Below are positions 61,161-64,000 of a DNA stretch of 64,000 nucleotides, piece after piece; within the stretch, counting starts at the first letter, position 1, and each line of letters opens with the position of its first letter. The stretch lies in contig JAFAYE010000001.1 in assembly GCA_019240525.1 (NCBI GenBank), positions 1,647,300 through 1,711,299 on the forward strand, written 5' to 3'. Position numbers and translations under genes: made by a program. A model generated the notes under the pieces. It saw only the letters and a list, made by a program, of their open reading frames with translations. It ran no database searches and was not told the origin of the DNA. The DNA is from Candidatus Eremiobacterota bacterium (GTDB lineage Bacteria; Vulcanimicrobiota; Vulcanimicrobiia; Vulcanimicrobiales; Vulcanimicrobiaceae).

Positions 61161-62390
61161 TTAGCCAATGCGGCCCGCCGGCTGGCAGGCTCCTTGTCGT
61201 TTCCACGGGACCAGGCCGTGCAGTCGTACCCAATCCGCGGGAATTTGATCGGCCAGGGTGAGCAACGCCATCGCCATTCCTGCTGAGCCATCGAGCTGGC
61301 TAAGGAGGACGTGCTCGCGAGTATCGGGTCGTACTCCCAAATGGGCCATTTCGTTTGCTTCTAAATCGTCGAGCGACAGTTGCACGAGCGGCTCGACGAA
61401 CCGACCTAAGGCTTGGCACCTGCTAGCGTGGCCGACGCTGGCATAAATGAGAGCGCATCCAAGCGCGCCATGACACAGTGCCCTGTCCCAAAAGTTCCAA
61501 GCCTCTACAGGCTGCGACCCTTCGGCCTCAAGCGCGTCTAGCGCGAACGCCGTAATGGCATCGTCTGACAACGCACGACCCGTCCAGAGTAGGGCCGCCG
61601 CAGTTCCGGGTGTACCATAGCACCAACCCCGCTGATCAACCTTTAGAGTCCCCTGCGTCGACGAGGGCCAGAGAACGCGACCTCCCTCGCGTAGCGAGTA
61701 GGATATCAGCTTCAACGCCTGCCCACGAAGAAAAGTACGATGCAAGTCGTCGGACATATCCGCGGTAAGCGCTAGGGTCGCCATGACTCCGGCAATCCCG
61801 TGAGCCACGCCAATATCGTTTTCTGGCGGGCGGTCTGGCAGAGCCGGGTGTACAAGATACCAGCGTGTGTCATCGCCCAAAAGCCATATAAGCAAGTCGA
61901 CGAGTTTGTCGTCGGGGCTTGGTGCAGTCACACAACGCGCCAGGCGCGCGCCGCTCCATCCGGAGATGATATCGAAGTCCTGAAAACTACAAAGCGTCAC
62001 CGTTTCTGGGTCCGGCAGCTCGCTTTCCACGTATGTGTCACACTGATCGATCAGGCGCCGATACTCCGGGCGCTCCTTATCCAGAAGCGCCGCAACGGCA
62101 CGCAGGCCTGAGATACCTTCCACCAGTCCGATTGACGGGACGTCGTCGGCGTGAGCGGCTTGCCTCATGCATCGGTGCGTTGCTTCCCAATACGACGTCT
62201 CATCGGTCATCTTGGCGAGCGACGAAAACATTAGCGCGAAGCCTGAATCGCCTGCGAGACCGCGACCCCTCGGCAGATCATCCAGCCTGGCCAGAAGACG
62301 CTCCCCAATTGTTGCCGCCATCCTGCATGCGCGAGCCGCGGTTGCGGAAGTCAGCAACGGGAACGTGTCACTTTTGACGATGTCACACAT
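61161..62390 (-). CDS. lanC: LanC lanthionine cyclase
   Basis: 409 residues. Shows the double-toroid GXG-type repeats (GLAGDSGFALMF, LVEGISGLRAVAALL, VAHGIAGVMATLAL, YGTPGTAAALLW, CHGALGCALIY, QLDGSAGMAMALL) and the zinc ligands Cys in GWCYGTPG and Cys-His in ALCHGALG. It adds Cys thiols to dehydrated Ser/Thr to make the rings. Overlaps the lanB stop by 8 bp; lanA follows downstream. Confidence 0.93.
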   Translation of the reverse strand: MCDIVKSDTFPLLTSATAARACRMAATIGERLLARLDDLPRGRGLAGDSGFALMFSSLAKMTDETSYWEATHRCMRQAAHADDVPSIGLVEGISGLRAVAALLDKERPEYRRLIDQCDTYVESELPDPETVTLCSFQDFDIISGWSGARLARCVTAPSPDDKLVDLLIWLLGDDTRWYLVHPALPDRPPENDIGVAHGIAGVMATLALTADMSDDLHRTFLRGQALKLISYSLREGGRVLWPSSTQGTLKVDQRGWCYGTPGTAAALLWTGRALSDDAITAFALDALEAEGSQPVEAWNFWDRALCHGALGCALIYASVGHASRCQALGRFVEPLVQLSLDDLEANEMAHLGVRPDTREHVLLSQLDGSAGMAMALLTLADQIPADWVRLHGLVPWKRQGACQPAGRIG

Positions 62391-64000
62391 TTACAGCTTT
62401 TTCGTTCGTAGCGCGAGCTGCGCGACTCAATAGAAGATGCCTCATTAGCGAATTGGCGCGCGCTTCGCCATCATGGCTCAGACCAAGGCGATTGCAGTGC
62501 ATATGAAAGAGCGAAGCTATCGTTAGCTCTGGACGGTGCTGAGCGAGGATTGCTTCCATTATGCCATGGCGATTCGGTGAAACCTCCATGGAGCTCAAAT
62601 GTTTGAGCGATTTCCGATCGGCAGGCGGCAGTGACTGCTGTTTTGTTTTGCCGAATGTTATCAATGCTGCTTTCGACGCAGCGTCCAGCGTGAGCCAAGG
62701 CACGAACGACTCGACGGCTGCGGCGACGCGCTCTTCGGTAGTCTCCGCTATGCGCGAGATGAGATCGATGCAGAGGTTGCTGTCTAAGGTAAAGAATTCT
62801 TCTGCTAGTTCAACTCCGGCGGGGCCGCCGTACCGTTCATACTCAGGATCATACGTATCGAAAGCATACCGCAGGACGAGGTCCTCTGCAAGCCAACGAT
62901 ATGCGCCGGCGACTAGCTTGTCACAAACGGTGGAGGTGCTGCCGTCTACGGCGCGTACGCGCAGACGAAGGTGAAACTGCGGGTCAGCGTACCGAACGAA
63001 AAACCATCGGTCGATAGCTTCCTGGTCTTGGAGTTCTCTGATGAGCGGCATCACCGTCTTGAGCAAAAAATATTCCGACGCCTGATCGGCAATGTAGAGT
63101 TTTAGATAGGCCCACCTGGAGCCGAATCCATACCTCTTTCGAATCGAGCCATCCGCCATTTGACCAGGAGGGAGTGCACCGCTTTGATCCCGCAATGCTG
63201 CTCTATCACTTGTCGACTGCAAAACGGACGCTGCGAATTCAACGGAATAATGCCCGTCGCTGCCTTGAAGCCATGCGTGTTCGGGACTTGGAAGCGCCTC
63301 TATGAGATGCAGCGGCCGTCGCGCACGAACGGTCTGGTCGAAGAGGAGTTCGGGTGCGATTTTTGAGTCAAGGTCGACTAAGAGCCTGTTGTCCGCGTCA
63401 GCAAGCAGCACGTAACGGGGCAAGTTCCACTGTGAGCGCAACCGAGCCAGCTCTACGGTCGCGTCCGAGAGTGATTGCAGAGCGTCTTGCGATCGAAACA
63501 ACCAGCGCCGGTGGGATAGGACGACTCTTCCAACGCGAACTCGTGGCAAATAAGTAAGGGATGAGAGGGCTCCCCAGTCAAAGCCCCGCATCAGTCGTTT
63601 ACCGTCGTTGGCAATGATGGCCAGAAACCTGCACACGTTTGGCGCAAAGCGATCTGTCACGAACAGGTGGCTCTCGACGGGCGCGACACGTCGCTGGCGG
63701 CACGCCGACCACAGGTAGAACTTGCCGTCTTCGACGCCGACCCACAGATCGTCCGGAGGGATTTCATCCTCCGTACGTGGGATGCCGACGCCCAAACGTA
63801 TCTCGACATCAATGGTCTTGGGGCGGATCACCACATTATAGAAACGGCTCTCCGCCGGAGTGAATACTAGCTCAGCTCGTAAGTGACCGTCATGCGGTTC
63901 AGCATCACATACGCGATGCACGCGTTCTAGACTCTCTTCTCCCAAGAGATTTACGAACCGTCCGAGGCTTCGGGCGGCACGATCGGAGCCGGCAAAAGTG
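62383..64000 (-). CDS. lanB: LanB-type lantibiotic dehydratase, C-terminal part (runs off right edge)
   Basis: 539 codons are visible; the frame is open to base 64000, so the N-terminus is missing. The first visible part (FAGSDRAARSLGRFVNLLG then SLERVHRVCDAEPHDGHLRA) belongs to the LanB glutamylation region. The last about 280 residues are the thiopeptide-type elimination domain: SRWAYLKLYIADQASEYFLL, DRWFFVRYADPQFHLRLRV. Uses Glu-tRNA to dehydrate Ser/Thr in LanA. The natural start is outside the window. Confidence 0.9.
   Translation of the reverse strand, partial: TFAGSDRAARSLGRFVNLLGEESLERVHRVCDAEPHDGHLRAELVFTPAESRFYNVVIRPKTIDVEIRLGVGIPRTEDEIPPDDLWVGVEDGKFYLWSACRQRRVAPVESHLFVTDRFAPNVCRFLAIIANDGKRLMRGFDWGALSSLTYLPRVRVGRVVLSHRRWLFRSQDALQSLSDATVELARLRSQWNLPRYVLLADADNRLLVDLDSKIAPELLFDQTVRARRPLHLIEALPSPEHAWLQGSDGHYSVEFAASVLQSTSDRAALRDQSGALPPGQMADGSIRKRYGFGSRWAYLKLYIADQASEYFLLKTVMPLIRELQDQEAIDRWFFVRYADPQFHLRLRVRAVDGSTSTVCDKLVAGAYRWLAEDLVLRYAFDTYDPEYERYGGPAGVELAEEFFTLDSNLCIDLISRIAETTEERVAAAVESFVPWLTLDAASKAALITFGKTKQQSLPPADRKSLKHLSSMEVSPNRHGIMEAILAQHRPELTIASLFHMHCNRLGLSHDGEARANSLMRHLLLSRAARATNEKAVNV

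Noticed and set aside
1-64000. CRISPR array
   Set aside because: No series of regularly spaced identical repeats seen anywhere in the window.

Overview
The window is about 58% GC (estimated by eye) bacterial DNA. Periplasmic lipoproteins, a trb-type type IV secretion system and frequent GTG/TTG starts point to a diderm. The NHL-like beta-propeller lipoprotein next to a sedolisin lipoprotein (29.0-31.4 kb), the TPR-LuxR regulators and the small CC-ending lanthipeptide remind me of Vulcanimicrobiota/Eremiobacterota (WPS-2). That placement is a weak inference, because no rRNA or core gene is present.

Region A (1-33.7 kb) looks like an integrative conjugative or mobilizable element. It opens with a complete trb-like operon on the minus strand (traG, trbB-C-D-E-J-L-F-G-I, then a VirB1-type transglycosylase cut by the left edge). 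The relaxase, a MobC-like partner and a candidate oriT lie at 22.2-25.3 kb, followed by accessory and regulatory genes (MobC-region partner, OmpR-type winged helix, ribbon-helix-helix proteins, an XRE-like repressor with a perfect 22-bp palindrome). Its cargo (12.6-21.4 kb) includes a putative C39-like cysteine-protease operon, an XRE operon, and the most striking block of the window. An XRE regulator, an MbcA/Xre-like antitoxin and a RES toxin run leftward. A ubiquitin-like conjugation operon (two-repeat multi-ubiquitin protein, E2-like protein, and a single protein joining a JAMM deubiquitinase, a ThiF-type E1 and a C-terminal Cys/His-rich domain) runs rightward from a back-to-back promoter. 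Two matching 17-bp palindromes mark the two promoters. A proteasome-beta-like Ntn hydrolase converges on the end of the operon.

The right end of region A may lie at about 33.7 kb, where a tRNA/tmRNA-like 3' end with CCA and a terminator sits without a 5' half. A separate tRNA-Ser 5' fragment, broken at its anticodon loop, lies at 36.2 kb.

Region B (34-47.3 kb) holds a LuxR-type regulator frameshifted in a seven-base homopolymer, a glycosyltransferase, and a ten-gene leftward operon. The operon encodes a nucleoside-phosphorylase-fold protein, a caspase (C14), a beta-propeller-like protein, a Cys-rich protein, two paralogous unknowns, a metallophosphoesterase, a VioB-type ferritin-like protein and a HAD protein. 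It has the look of a conflict, programmed-death or specialized-metabolism system that I cannot match to a named one.

Region C (47.5-58 kb) is loosely packed. It has a sugar-binding lipoprotein with a bestrophin-like partner, small membrane proteins, a decayed IS3-type transposase, and long stretches without genes.

Region D (58.2-64 kb) has a small lipoprotein followed by a TPR-LuxR regulator, then a class I lanthipeptide cluster on the minus strand: lanB (cut by the right edge), lanC, and a 49-residue precursor gene with its own promoter and a perfect hairpin after it.
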